Assembly (NCBI RefSeq): GCF_000499385.1 | Contig: NW_013651900.1 | Span: forward strand, 1 to 64,000 | Length of the DNA stretch: 64,000 nt | Direction of reading: 5' to 3' | DNA from: Eimeria necatrix | Lineage: Eukaryota; Apicomplexa; Conoidasida; Eucoccidiorida; Eimeriidae | Shown: positions 44,641-56,590 of the stretch, in pieces | Layout of the letters: each line of letters starts with the position of its first letter | How positions within the stretch are numbered: position 1 is the stretch's first letter | The notes under the pieces: model-generated | Told to the model about the DNA's origin: nothing | The model's database searches: none | What the model saw: only the letters and a program-made list of their open reading frames with translations | Made by a program: the position numbers and the translations under genes

Positions 44641-47600
44641 TTATTGCTCCCCTAGCATCATCTCTCCAGCGTACCTGCAGAAACACTCAGTGACCATGTT
44701 ACACTGTGGGCAAGCTCAGGAGTGTTCCCTACAGACACCGCGAAGTTTAGGGTCTAAACTCACCTGCCCAGCGCCATGATGGTAAAGACCGGATTCATTC
44801 GTGTAAGTTGGGGGAGCACAGATGCATCCACAATAGAGAGCCCATTGACGCCCTTCACCTGGAACTTATCGTCAACCACCCTGCCCATGGGAGCACTGCC
44901 GTAAGTGTGACCAATGCTGGTCATGTACGTCAGTGCAAATTTAGCTAGTGCTTTAGGATTCTGGACGCCTGTAAAAGGATACAGCGCATCCAGAAGTGCT
45001 TCAAAGACAAAATATCGAGCTCGCTGGATCATTATTAGCAATCCGGGATGATGTTACCATTTATGGAGCGCCGCAGTTGCCAACTATGACTTTTCTACTC
45101 GCAGGACAATCATTACCAAATTTAAGTAGGCCCTGCAACAGCTTACTTGGCAGCCTTGGCGGATACGTTGCAGCCCACTGCTCATCATCAGCATGTGCGA
45201 CCGACACGGTGTTGAGGCCAAAGAAGGGGGCAAGAAACTCTTCCTTTTTGACGGCGCCCCCGCTATCTGCCGCGTCCGCGCTCGTATAAGGTTCCTACAA
45301 AGGCGCACACGCCCCTAGCAACTCTAAAATATCACCAGCGGCAGAATATTTAGTTTATACAACTGCGGCTTAAAGGGAAAGCGCGCAAAATGTGACCCTA
45401 GGTGCAAGTGTGATATTTGGTACGGCGTGGAGATGCCTGCTCAAAGCAGTGGAAGGGTTGTTTTACTTTGTTTTGTTGTTCGGCGAAGGCAGGCTGGCCT
45501 GGAAGCCGCATGCATTTGGAGTTGCCGTAGGCAGTGCAGCAAACATCAGACTTGGCGCAGGTGTGATTTTGAATGGCCTCTTTTGTGCAGGGTTTCCTGC
45601 AGTCCTCGATAGCTTCTTTGAGGGCTGGGTCTTCTTTGGAAGCCCTCAGAGCGTGTTCAGATTTTATCGAATCTGCAAGCTTTTTCAACTGATCCATTTT
45701 TTCGGGGCCCAAGATTTTTTCAACTTCGGCATCGAGGCGACGGCCAAGTGTGCCCAAGTGGAGGGAGGGATCCTTTGCAGACTCATCTGTGCGTTCCACG
45801 TGAGCACGGTACGAATCGAAATCAAATCCAACCTGCGAGTGAAAAGAACAACGCATTCTCAAGGCAGCATACAAGATGATTGCAGAATGCACCCAATATT
45901 TCTTCTGCCTGAAGACATGGCAACTGTGCGCCTGAAGGAGCGCTGACAGCCTCTAATCGGCGCTTGATGCCGAGTCGTTCAATTTTTGCCTCATCGACGT
46001 CCTTCTCAATAAATGCACTGTAGTCTTCGTATTCGTTGCCTTCTTCGTCCTCATACACCGCAGGCTTCATGCGGTAGCCCTCGTTCACCACCATCAGACG
46101 ACGCAGGCGCCTGGACTCTGGGGGAATTAGGTCTTGTAGATATCTTTGGATCTCTGCGAAGTTCGAAGAGTGGGTCAAAAAAGGAGATGTTGTGCTTGCC
46201 AGTGTCAGAAGAATATCGAGAAGTCCATTTAGAATTGCTAACGGACACGACTGGGGACCCTTTTCTTGGATGATGCCCCTGTGTAAGCAGACAGAGAGGC
46301 AATTTGCTCCTAGATTCAGCTCTGCAGAGATTTGCTGTCACCACCCTCGGCACATCGGCGTGATCCTACTCTGAGCTCTGCAGTGAATTTTCTTGAATAG
46401 GAACTGTGTGATAACGCTTAACTTCTGCTTACCTGTAACTGTCTCCATTTAGCTGCTCCACCAACGTAGCAGTGCCTCTAATTGCATCGAAAAGATCCTG
46501 CTCGTCTACAAGGTACTGTGGATCAACCACAACTTCGCCAGTAGGTTTAAGGCGAATGCTTCCTCGAGATTTTGGCTCCGAAGTGAAGTAGAAAGGAGCA
46601 ACAGCCTTCCTGCAACATTTGCATTCGTGCTTGGTGTCTACCCTGGTGCAAGCGTGCCGCGCTGTATCAACCAGCAACTGTGGCCGAAGCGCATTGGATG
46701 ATATTACGCACCTAAGGCACTTTATAATCGGCTGAGCAAGCACACAAAGGGGCTTCAAGAGAATTATGCCGAACGGAGAGCGGTAGTTAGAGCAGGACTG
46801 GATAATCTCGGTGACAGCGTCGAGAATTGGGTCCTTGCGGAATGCAGTTGGGAACATATAACGTGAAGCATAGATAAATCCTTCAGCCAGTCGGTCTCCA
46901 GAGAGCTCCTCCATTGTCACCAAAGAGCACCCGAGGTTACGCTCGTTAATCCTGTAGTGAGTAATGCATTAAAACAAAGATGCAGCAGGGGCCCATTTGC
47001 AAAGCTCCGCCATGAGCTAGAAAATCAACCATACTGGAAAACAGCTCGGCAACTTACCCGTTTGATTTGCAGCGAGGACCAGTGTACTTGAGCCCCATGA
47101 ACTGGCACACGCGAGGCTGGAGAGCCGGCGAAAGGTATTGCAGCACCCCAGGGAATAAGAGGAAGTCTGGCAATAAAACGGGAGGTTCGAAGCGATTGCT
47201 GACGGCGCTGTCATCTTCGTCGACAGTAATGATCTCGTCAGGCACTTCTTGGTTCATTAGCCTGTTTATAGCCTCCCGGACCTCTGGCGTGATTGCCTTC
47301 TCAAGTTCTTCTTGCGTAAGTATGGGCTCAAAGGCTGGCCTGGAAAGTAGCTGGAGTCTGTTGACCTTTTTGGAGCCCGTATCTTCGTTGGCCTGCAAGC
47401 GACGCAGTGATTTGCTCGGGTTAATTAGTGGAATGGAATCCGAGTAGTGCTTCAGAAACCCTGGAATCGAAAGGAATACTCTGTCGGAGAAGGCCGACCC
47501 AACTGCAGGGCTATCCAGGACTTGGGGCACTTTGAGCAGCTTAAGTTGCATTGCTGGGCCGATTCCTGCAAAACGAATCGCCACTCACGCTACAGGCTCA

Positions 47601-49845
47601 CTGGTTTAGTTCATGCATACAACTTGATGACATCTGGTAGGACTTTCAGTAAGCTGCTGTGCAATATACCAACTTTGAGACATTACCTGATCGGTAGAGC
47701 AGAAGAGGAGTATTCACTGCTCCACCGCTGACGACGATCCGACCACTCCCTGGATTTGAAAGGCATACGCGACGTAGTTTTTTGGTTGGATCGCTAACAC
47801 CGGCGTTGACTAGCACTGAGGTGGGCTCCAAGAAAGTGCCAATCCATGGTGCCCAGTCTGCAGACAGCCGCAGAGGGTCATTCTTGATTAAGCACAAATG
47901 ATCAGAGATTCACAAGTATTTTACTCTGAGTCTGTGCAGCAGCACCTCCAGGATTTCCCAATATGTGGGCATACCTGCGGCAGATGAAGGGAAAAGGCTC
48001 CATAAATCTCCAATAGGCCTAATATCTTGGTATTTTGTTGGCCGGTAAACGACGCAGTTTGCGGTCTTTCCGTGGTCTGTATCTATGAAAGTGATGCTCT
48101 GCAGATAACAACATACTGTAGTCCGACATAATACGGCTTCTTGGCCGTGCTCAGCGGCCCCTCAGCCAGCCATAGTGCGTGTGTGATGGTGCTTCAGTGG
48201 TATTTCCTGACCCTAGCAGTGTGCCGAGTCTTGACAACAAGGTTGGGGAGCCTCTCAAGAAGCGCATCGGATGCATTTCGCTGGAAGTTGTTCCCAGCAT
48301 CGAAGAGAGAGTAGCCAACCCACTGATATCCTGGCTGAACATAGAGGCTAGGCTCTGGGTAGTCACCATCTCCGTAGTTCTTGTACCCCGTGGCTGTCAA
48401 CGCCTCTTTGTAAGCGAGGCCGAATGGAGGAAGCACTGGCATTGCCCTTGCAAGTTTCCAAGCAACGTAATCATAGGCCTGGCTCAAAACAAGTGCACTG
48501 TCTACGCGCAACTGGAACTTTCGACAGATATATTCAGCTGAGAGCTTCACAATTGCTTGTTTGACCGAAATTTCGCTTTTGTTTGAAACAATGACTGGAT
48601 GTGAAGCTGCATTATGCTTGCCGAACCTCAGACTCTCAGTATTTCACCTTATTTACTGCAAAAGCCTCACCCGCTTAAGCCTTGGGTAATCAATGTTATA
48701 ACCTGGGAATTGTCGAGCCATTTCCTTGAAGTACTCCTCTGTCTCGCCAATCACTATACCTAGGTTGACAGCACTGCCGCCCCCCATGAGGGCACCCGAG
48801 AAGGTTCTAACACCTTGCACTGTTCCTACTGCTTGAGAAATGGTTGCGTCAGCAAGGCCAATCCCTGAGCAGATGCATACCTAGACAATATGCTGTCCCG
48901 TCGTAGTGCACTGCATGACGGTGGGCGACGCAACATGAATTTGGAAAACTGAGCGGCTACGTGCCAGCCTCCACGTCACCTTCACTGAGAAAACGAAAAA
49001 TCCTTACCTGCACCTTTGGCACTCATGGCATTTGGGGTGGTCTCTTTCGTCCGCTGCATCCCACGCTCCAAGAGGAGGACCTTTTTTCCTCCTGCACTCC
49101 GCAGGAAGGACAGCAGCTGCTGCAGCATTGAGAAGTAGACCCTGCATGGAGGAAACGCCCTTCTTACAAGGGCCCACACGTAGGTCCCATTAACAAACAC
49201 TGCTTGGAGAGTGCATCGGCACTCAATTTTGGCAAGATGCTGCTTTCTTCTGAAGATGAAGCTCAAAGACGCACCCTGAGAGAGGGCATCAGCGACGGCG
49301 CACCCAGCAGCTCCGCCACCAACAACGATGAAGTCGTAGGTCTCTTCATCGACTGGAAGCCTTTCGACAAGCTCACCAACGACGGTCTCATATTCATTTG
49401 AGCTAAAAAATTCGTCCCTCAGCTCTGTAGAGGCATGCCAAACACACGCAGTAATGACGCACGTTGTGTTGAACCAGGCGTAGCGAGCTCCACAATCGCC
49501 TTCAGAACCACGCCTCACCAGCATAGTCTGAGAAATATTTGTCATCTTGTCCGAAGCTGGGACTGATGAAGCGTTGTGGTGGAGCTGCGTCTTTCGCTTG
49601 AGGCCCTGCAGAAGGGTCTGGGGTAGCAACGCAGGAAACAAGCACACCGATGGCTGTAACCTGGACGTCACTCCAAATTGTTCTATGGCAAAGCTGGTAG
49701 AGAAGGGCATGCCCAGACGATTAGTGCACTCACCTCGGGAAAGAGGGCTTACAGGAGTGTCTGAAACCGGCTCTGCTTGGGAAGCCACAGATGCAGCTGT
49801 TGCTGCAGTGAGCAACAGCGCGCGCGCTGCGCGGCCTGCAACCAT
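44641..49845 (-). CDS. Secreted GMC (glucose-methanol-choline) oxidoreductase
   Basis: About eleven exons, from ATG at 49845 to TAA at 44641. An N-terminal hydrophobic stretch, ARALLLTAATAASVASQA, looks like a signal peptide. Then come the FAD-binding YDFIVVGGGAAGCAVADALS, KKVLLLERG, the family signature region GVRTFSGALMGGGSAVNLG, RIVVSGGAVNTPLLLYRSG with GIGP on the next exon, and the C-terminal IGHTYGSAPMGRVVDD and GVNGLSIVDASVLPQLTRMN, ending ALGR|YAGEMMLGEQ. Other coding blocks lie near 48550-48194, 47584-47060, 46923-46435, 46140-45950, 45840-45400 and 45300-45140. They include family-atypical insertions: a Cys-rich stretch (46.6 kb), an acidic Tyr/Glu stretch (VYEDEEGNEYEDYSAF), and DVCCTAYGNSKC. 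GMC oxidoreductases reported in Eimeria gametocytes are linked to oxidative hardening of the oocyst wall; that role here is inference. Some borders are approximate. Confidence 0.9.
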
Positions 49846-51394
49846 TTCTCGCTATTCAGGAGAAGAGGAAAGCAGGCGAAGAGAGATACCTCAAAATTAC
49901 CTTATTCTACTTGCACGTGCAACACGGACACAGCATTCATATCTGGCGACGTGCTTAGGCGGGGCCTCTAATTCCTGCAAAGCAATTACACTGGGGAGAA
50001 CAAGTGGGCCAGCTCCCTCCTAGTATTGATATTACCTGGGCTTATCACTTCAATCAGTTGCACTGGCTACAGGTGGAGTGAATGTTTTGCGTGAGCACAT
50101 GGCGCACCGAGCTCCTCCCAACCTTCTTAGGAACTGCACTGGCGCTGCGCCCACTGCTTCATTTGCATCAGGACAATAATAAAAACACTTGTTGAAGAAA
50201 CAAGAAGCGGCACCTCGACAAAGGCTGACGTTAAGATGGTCGATTTGGGAGCGACTGGGATCGCCAGTCAGATTGCTCACCTTAAGCGATAGCACCTGTA
50301 AAAATTCCGCCCCAAACGATAACCTTGATGCTCAAAATGTTAAAATTTTCGCAACTATTTTTGAAGTTTATACCATCACTTTGGGACACTGAGGGGCTGC
50401 TATGGAGCTACCGAGCACTGTAGCGGTCGGTGACTCTATCGCGGTCCTGTGGTGGGGTCACCGAGACAGGGCGTTGGTACCTGTGGATAGGCACTGCCCC
50501 GTATTGCTCACGATTCAGGAAAGAAAATTAAAAGATCGAATCCAAAACATGTTTTCCAGATAAAAAACAAGATAAAAGAGAACGAATCACTGTAGACAGG
50601 CCAATAGCTGGGATTTCACTTATTCGCTCTTTCGCTCTTGAAAGCCAACTTGAGAGATGTGGGTAGACTGGTCCACACGGACGCCTGACTAGACCAATCC
50701 ACATTTTCTTGAAGCTAGTTAGCTAGTTCTGGCTAGTTATCAAAAAGGGATGCTGAGGTGGCCAATTCCTGATTATCAGGCCCACAGTATAACGTGGGTA
50801 CGGTTCGCGTATTCAATTCAATGCCTGCAGTCGGCAGACAGGCCACGCTGCTAGCATACCGAAGGCGCGGAAAGGCTCAGAAGATCTTTTTGAGATATGT
50901 AAAATTCGTGACCTGTCATTGCCAATCATGCTTGTTGCGCGTTCGTAAATGTTATACCAAACTACCTAGTATTTGATCGTAACCATAGACAATAAAAAGT
51001 GCTCAGCAGTGAAGAAAGCCTGCGTGTGAATTCTATGTAGTCAATCTCCTTGGCCATCATACACACAGTGGATCCATAAACCCATCTCCTGTCATCTTCT
51101 GCTCGTTCTAACTTGCTCCTGCTTGATTATTTTAACGACCAGGAGGCAGCTATAGTTCCCCCCACCGGCAGCCCGTGTCTCAATGCAGCCCGTGTCTCAA
51201 TGGATGGAGGGCATTTAACAGCATGCATAATGAACCACAGCTGCAGGTGGATAAAAAGTATATGGAGATGAGCCAGTTAAATAACAACTGCAGGGGGTGA
51301 CTGCGTTGCTGACTGTCTATGTCGAACGACGAATCAGCAGCCATCCCGAGAAGATAAAAAAGCACTTCCGTCTTGTTGGCCTCGTACTTTGGTC
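49846..51394. other. Intergenic, no gene recognised
   Basis: Upstream of the GMC oxidoreductase. Contains a short GCTAGTTAGCTAG-like stretch near 50715-50740 and no motif-bearing frame. Confidence 0.5.
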
Positions 51395-54300
51395 TCAGGA
51401 AGATGAGACTTCACAAGGCACGAATGGAATCAACAGCGTCCTAACTTCGACAGCTGGCCAAAAGCGCAACGTGACAACAGCTTTCAGCATGCCATAAATT
51501 AAACTTCCTCTGTCAACAAAACGACAAATAAGCGGGATTCCCGGTAAGGGAAATGTGAAATGCATATAAATGTGAAATGCCTGCGTGGTGCATTTTTCCA
51601 GGGTGCGTTTGAGTTCGTCGTCGTGAAAGAGTGCTCCTGTGTCTTCCAAAAACGCGTCTCGTATCATCTCATACGACCCCCAGAATCGCCACCGTGCTAG
51701 ATGCGCGGGCGGAAAAGCCTTTGGAACTGCCGTAGGCCTTGCAAGGCTTGTTGCCACGTTTCACGTCCAGCATCTGCGTCGTACGTGACTAGAGAGCTGT
51801 CGTAATGATGATGCGTTGGCTGTGTAGGCCATCCCGCGAGACGGAACCGCCCTGAAGAAGTAAACGATGCATATATAATTGCTGTGAAATGACACACATG
51901 CAGTGCGCCTTGAGTAAAATACCCCAGAGGCAAACGGCTTCTGCCCAGCTCGAACCGCTTCAATATTTCTAGAAGATCAAGCATAGCGAAAAAGTGAAGC
52001 AACTCACCTGAATCTCGGCACAGAAGAAACAGGGCGAACTTGCGCTCTCTGCACAAGTCAGAGTGAGCAGTTGGGTTGACATGCCACTCTGCAACCATTA
52101 TCAGGTCCTCAAGTGTTGTTTCATTTAAAAGAAATCCAGCGATGTTAAGGAACAGGCTTCCGTAGCGCTCCTCGAGCATGCTGCTAACTTGGTAAGAGTC
52201 CAGCCCATCTCCAGCTACCCTCCCGTGGTAAGATTTACTGCCTTCCCCATGTCGACTCTGCGCGTGCAGCTTCCGCTTAGTTGAAGTATCACTTTCATGA
52301 GCAATATTAATGCCAGGAAAAACAGAAGGCAAGGTGATAGCTGCATGTTCCATCGGTTTTTCAACATGTGGTGTGAGGGCACCAGGAGGCTCGGATAAAT
52401 CCGTGCCCGCCGTGTGCCGACTCGTGTGACTGTTGTGGTCTTCCTCCATACCCTTGAGGCGTGAAGAATGTTCTTGCTCTTGCTGTAGCTGCGATGTCTG
52501 CTTTTGCGGCTCTTGCATGCGACTCCGCTGTTCTTCTTGGGCAGCAAGGGTCTTCAAGAGATACTGGTGCTGTGCAGCTTGGTGCTCAAATGCTTCTCGC
52601 AGTGTTACGATAAAAGGTTCGGTGGCAGCCCCTTCAGCGGCCTTCACGCCTGCTTCGTCTTGCGCCTCCTGTATGGGTCTGGTTGAATCAGATTCCCCAA
52701 AATGACGTCCTGCGGCATCATTTGCAAATCCTTGAGTTGCTTCGCCTGAACCCTCCGCAGCTCGTGGGTTCAGGTGGTCTGCAGAGACAGCGGCTTCTGT
52801 GGTAGTGCGTGTAGTTGCACCAAATGGCTCTGACAATTTCCCAGCCTCCTGCAGAGTTGAAGAATCTTCCACAGTATCCAGAATTGGAGAATGGCTGTCA
52901 TCTGCAGTAATGAACCCGCCCTCCCCAATTCTTGGTGAGGAGGTGCTTCGACGATCGTCCGACTCTGCATCTATCCTGCTCTGCCTGCTTAGGGCATCTT
53001 CTAGAGGACCCCCCAAAGCCCATTCCCCCTTGTACTGCTGAAAGTCGAAATCGCCCGAATCATCTCCGTGGGACGAAAGACGCCTCTGGTGCGACCCCAT
53101 AGCTTCGCGATAGTACCTCAGAGGGTAGCTTGTGTGCTCGTCAGCATCATGTGTTATGTTGCCGCTCCCGAGTAGCTGGCGAAGAATCAACCCTATACGC
53201 AGACTGTAAGCTTCTACCTCTTCCTTTCCTGCTAAGTGTAAAAAGTACGTCTGAGGATATACCTGACAAAAAAGATCCGCGTATTTCAACATGGGGTCAC
53301 CTGCCGGCAGGTTCAGAGAGTTGATAGCCGCTCTACATTGCTCCTGTCGCTCCGCCACCTCCTCAGGTGACTTTAAAAACAGACCCGACAAATTCCCTAT
53401 GCTGGTAGTTATCGGCCATGTGGGGCCCACGCGCCGAAGCCAGTCATGAAGTCGTTTCATATCTTCTCGCATCGCCGTCACGTGCCCAGCAAGAGCCGAC
53501 TGGTGCAGTGGCCCCAAAGATCTCGCGTCAATCAAAGTCTACAAAAATCAGGCACACCCCAGGCAACTTCAGTGAGAAGGGAACCGCACCAGGAAGAAAG
53601 GGCCACTGTACTACCTCCGGACAGAACTTCACTACTAATGCGGGAGTGCGATCAACAAGTGTCAAAAACTGGCAGGAAAGGTCCAGACACCGGAAAGTAC
53701 CTGGCGGATGGTTTTAGTCAGGGCAGAACTTCTCAAGTGTCCCACAATATATGCTTGAAGTGACGCACCAATAGCAGTCCTGCACCAAACACGGTCACAA
53801 ACTCTGCTGGACATTCTGTAACCTAAAAGCTAAGGCCACTCCATATTATCGCACCCTTACATTGTTGGACGTCCCAATCCTTTACCCTAAGCCTACTAGC
53901 TTTACGGGGGTCATACAAGTAATGAAGGATCCCGCATTCTTACGTGTACAGCACGATGGGAACTCCGAGGTTTGTCATAGGATCCCCTGTGTGTGGCTGT
54001 AGCTCGACTCCAATAAGCTGGGGCTGGACAGAAGAGCCTCGGACCAACCGAACTTTCTGAATTTGGACAAATAATATTGGCATTTCTGCAGACAACGGAT
54101 TATCTGCTAATGGGCTGTGGTTGTCGAGGGCATCACGCAAATAGCAGTCGACAACAGTTCTTAAACGCTTCCCGATCTCGCTGCCCACTGCCAACCGTAA
54201 CTCCGCAGGCACTTGAGGCACAGTCGTTTCAACAGAATGACCTCCAGAGATCGTGACAATGAAATCCAACCTGACTGCCCTCGCAACTCTGCTTTCACGC

Positions 54301-56590
54301 CTGTGCATGACCGCCCGCATCACAGTAAACCATCAGCTTCAAACAGCAAAGCAACTGTGCATGTAAATTGTTAATGATGAGAGTGAGAGTGAAATAATGT
54401 GCACTTCAATTGTGCAGATGGATTATCCGGCAAGTGTTATTTGCGTACTTGAATATGAACTCCTGACCTCGCTCTCGTACGTGTCTGTTGTTTATTCCCC
54501 GATTTTTCCTGCTGGTGCTGTTCACCTCCGCCGCAATGGTCAAGTAGGCACCAAGCAACCTACCGGGGTCAGCGGCCAGAATAGACGCGACAGTGGAGTA
54601 TTCCCTACCACAATGCACAAAAGCCGCATAACCGCACAACTCTTCCCACTTAACAGAGTTGAGAGGCGCCCCAAGGCCATACAGCCAAACATTCGGCTCT
54701 CCATACTCGGGCTAAGCTATGATGTACTCCTCTGTACCTATTAGCGGCAAGGCTCAACGCAACTTACGAAGTTCTAGAGCAGCCAAGATACATAATCTTG
54801 GAGAAACGGCCTGCTGACCCTGGCTGCATCCTGGCTCCTACCAATCCATCTAATACACTAACGATAGCCTGCGTCTCGCGACCTACGTAGTCCACGCAAC
54901 ACACGTCACACGACTTCAGACACGAAGAAAATCCAAAGCTGCGTGCTCTGTCGCCAAAAATCGATTGCGTGCCTATGCGTGCAACTAGTATGCCAATGGT
55001 CCTACGTATGAGCAATGCATATAATTCTAGTTATCTTCAATTAGACAAGCCGAATTCACAAGCCGCAAACTTAAACGCACTTGCCGTGCTCCTTGAGAAG
55101 GCGCCAAAAGCGCCAGCGCCCCATCGTGCACTCGCAACAGCTGAGTCACTGTGTTCATCTCTGCCACTGTACAGCCAAGCCCGTTCCAAAAGAGCATTAA
55201 CGAAATCCGCTGTGCGGTCAACACCGTCCCTAGCAGCCGTGGATAGCAGCACCACGGGACGCTTGGGCGGGGCGATAGAGCTCGAACGCCAATCCACTTC
55301 CACTTCTGTTGGGCCTGACGAGAGGTACAGAGCCAGAGTCGCTATGCCAGGGTAGGCTGCGCCGCACGGCATCCGTGGATCGCGCCGGCTGGGCTCCCCA
55401 ATGCACACTGAACACACCGCAGCAGGAAAAAATCCGTGATTCTGTGCACTAGTAAACGTGGAAGTTCATCATGCTAAGTCCAACTGGTATACGGTCTGTC
55501 TACGGGAAAAAATGAGAAAACCATGTGAAGCTGCACTTGGTAGCGCACACTTGCGGTGGCTGTACCTGCTGCCGTCACAAGGCTTACGGCTTTGAAATAA
55601 GGTCACATCAGCGACTGCAACTAGCTGTACTTCGCCAGAATGCGCATCTCTCCAAGGACTGAAACGGCGGCGAGGGTTTGGTTTTTTTGACCGACCACTG
55701 TTCCTGGATACTGATGAGAGGTGCTTGTTGGGTACTGTTCCGTCGGACAGCCGCGCAAAACTAACTGCTACGTTCTGCCCCTGTGCCCTGCGAGGGGCAC
55801 CTCCCTGTTTCTCGTCGAAAGCCCCATAAGTAGCTTCTTGCGGCCTCTCCTGCTTCGCGAGCGCCGCCAAATCTCCATCCACTTTTCCGAAAACAGTCGA
55901 TATCACCCCAGTCCGCCCTGTCCGCAGCTTTGAGAGCACAATCGGACCCTGACGCTGTGATTGCGCCTGTGGCTGCGTTGTAGGCTGCACTTGCGGTTGC
56001 ATCTGAGGTTGTAGCTGGGGTTGTGTTTGAAACTGCAACTGGCTTTGCAATGGCTGCTGCAGCTGGGGCTGAAACTGGGGCTGAAACTGGGGCTGCAACT
56101 GGGGCTGCATTTGCAGCTGAGGCTGGGGCACAGTTGGAGGCTGAAATGGAAGCTGAGGTCCAAGCCGTAACGGGCCAAACTGGCCATATGAACCCAACAA
56201 AGGCATGTGCTTCTCATAAGGTGTCCGCAGTGGCTCCATGGCTGGAAATCCAAGAGCAGGCCCGCCTAAGCGGGCGCTCTGCTCCCCTATGGCTCCCGGG
56301 TACGGAACTGCCGTTGCCGCTGTCGGCGCTGCATCTTGTGGCGGGTGCTCGTGATGCGTAACATGGCCATCATAAGCCGGGACAGTATTCTGTTGACTGT
56401 TGACAGGTGCAGGCAATGGGTTCCATGGCGCGTTAACACGGGCATTCGGGTCGACGGGCGGCAAGGCACGGCCTACCCCAGGTCCCTGAAAGCCGCTGGA
56501 AGAATTAAAAGCACCTTTGGCCGGCGTCGTTATGTTTAAAAATAGAGTGGTAATTATGTAGAAGGCCAGAAGCTTCGGCCGAGTGGCCAT
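51395..56590 (-). CDS. Large secretory-pathway protein with PQ repeats, unknown family
   Basis: Proposed single minus-strand gene. Exon 1 (56590 to about 55565) begins MATRPKLLAFYIITTLFLNI, a probable signal peptide, then a Pro/Gln/Asn region, tandem Gln-Pro-Gln-(Leu/Phe) repeats at about 56130-55960, and a basic RSKKPNPRRRFSPW stretch. Further coding blocks: about 55415-55030 (GIATLALYLSSGPTEVEVDW), about 54320-53940 (FIVTISGGHSVETTVPQVP), 53535-52010 (an adhesin-free, acidic, Ser/Glu-rich block opening GPLHQSALAGHVTAMREDMK, with a Gln-rich coiled stretch) and about 51870-51395 (ARWRFWGSYEMIRDAFLEDT). Signal peptide plus repetitive acidic body is typical of apicomplexan secretory-organelle proteins, for example rhoptry neck proteins, but I recognise no family. 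Junctions between blocks are not all in phase in my model, so two adjacent genes are possible. The start could be an upstream in-frame ATG. Confidence 0.55.
55960..56135. repeat. Gln-Pro-Gln coding minisatellite
   Basis: GGGGCTGAAACTGGGGCTG-style 12-bp units and derivatives, encoding Gln-Pro-Gln-(Leu/Phe/Met) on the minus strand within exon 1 of the secretory-type gene. It is the main repeat in the P segment and is not CAG-based. Confidence 0.8.

Noticed and set aside
51395..56590. Assignment as a specific rhoptry neck protein
   Set aside because: Signal peptide and repeats fit, but I could not match any conserved block with confidence and no transmembrane/disulfide-loop C-terminus was seen.
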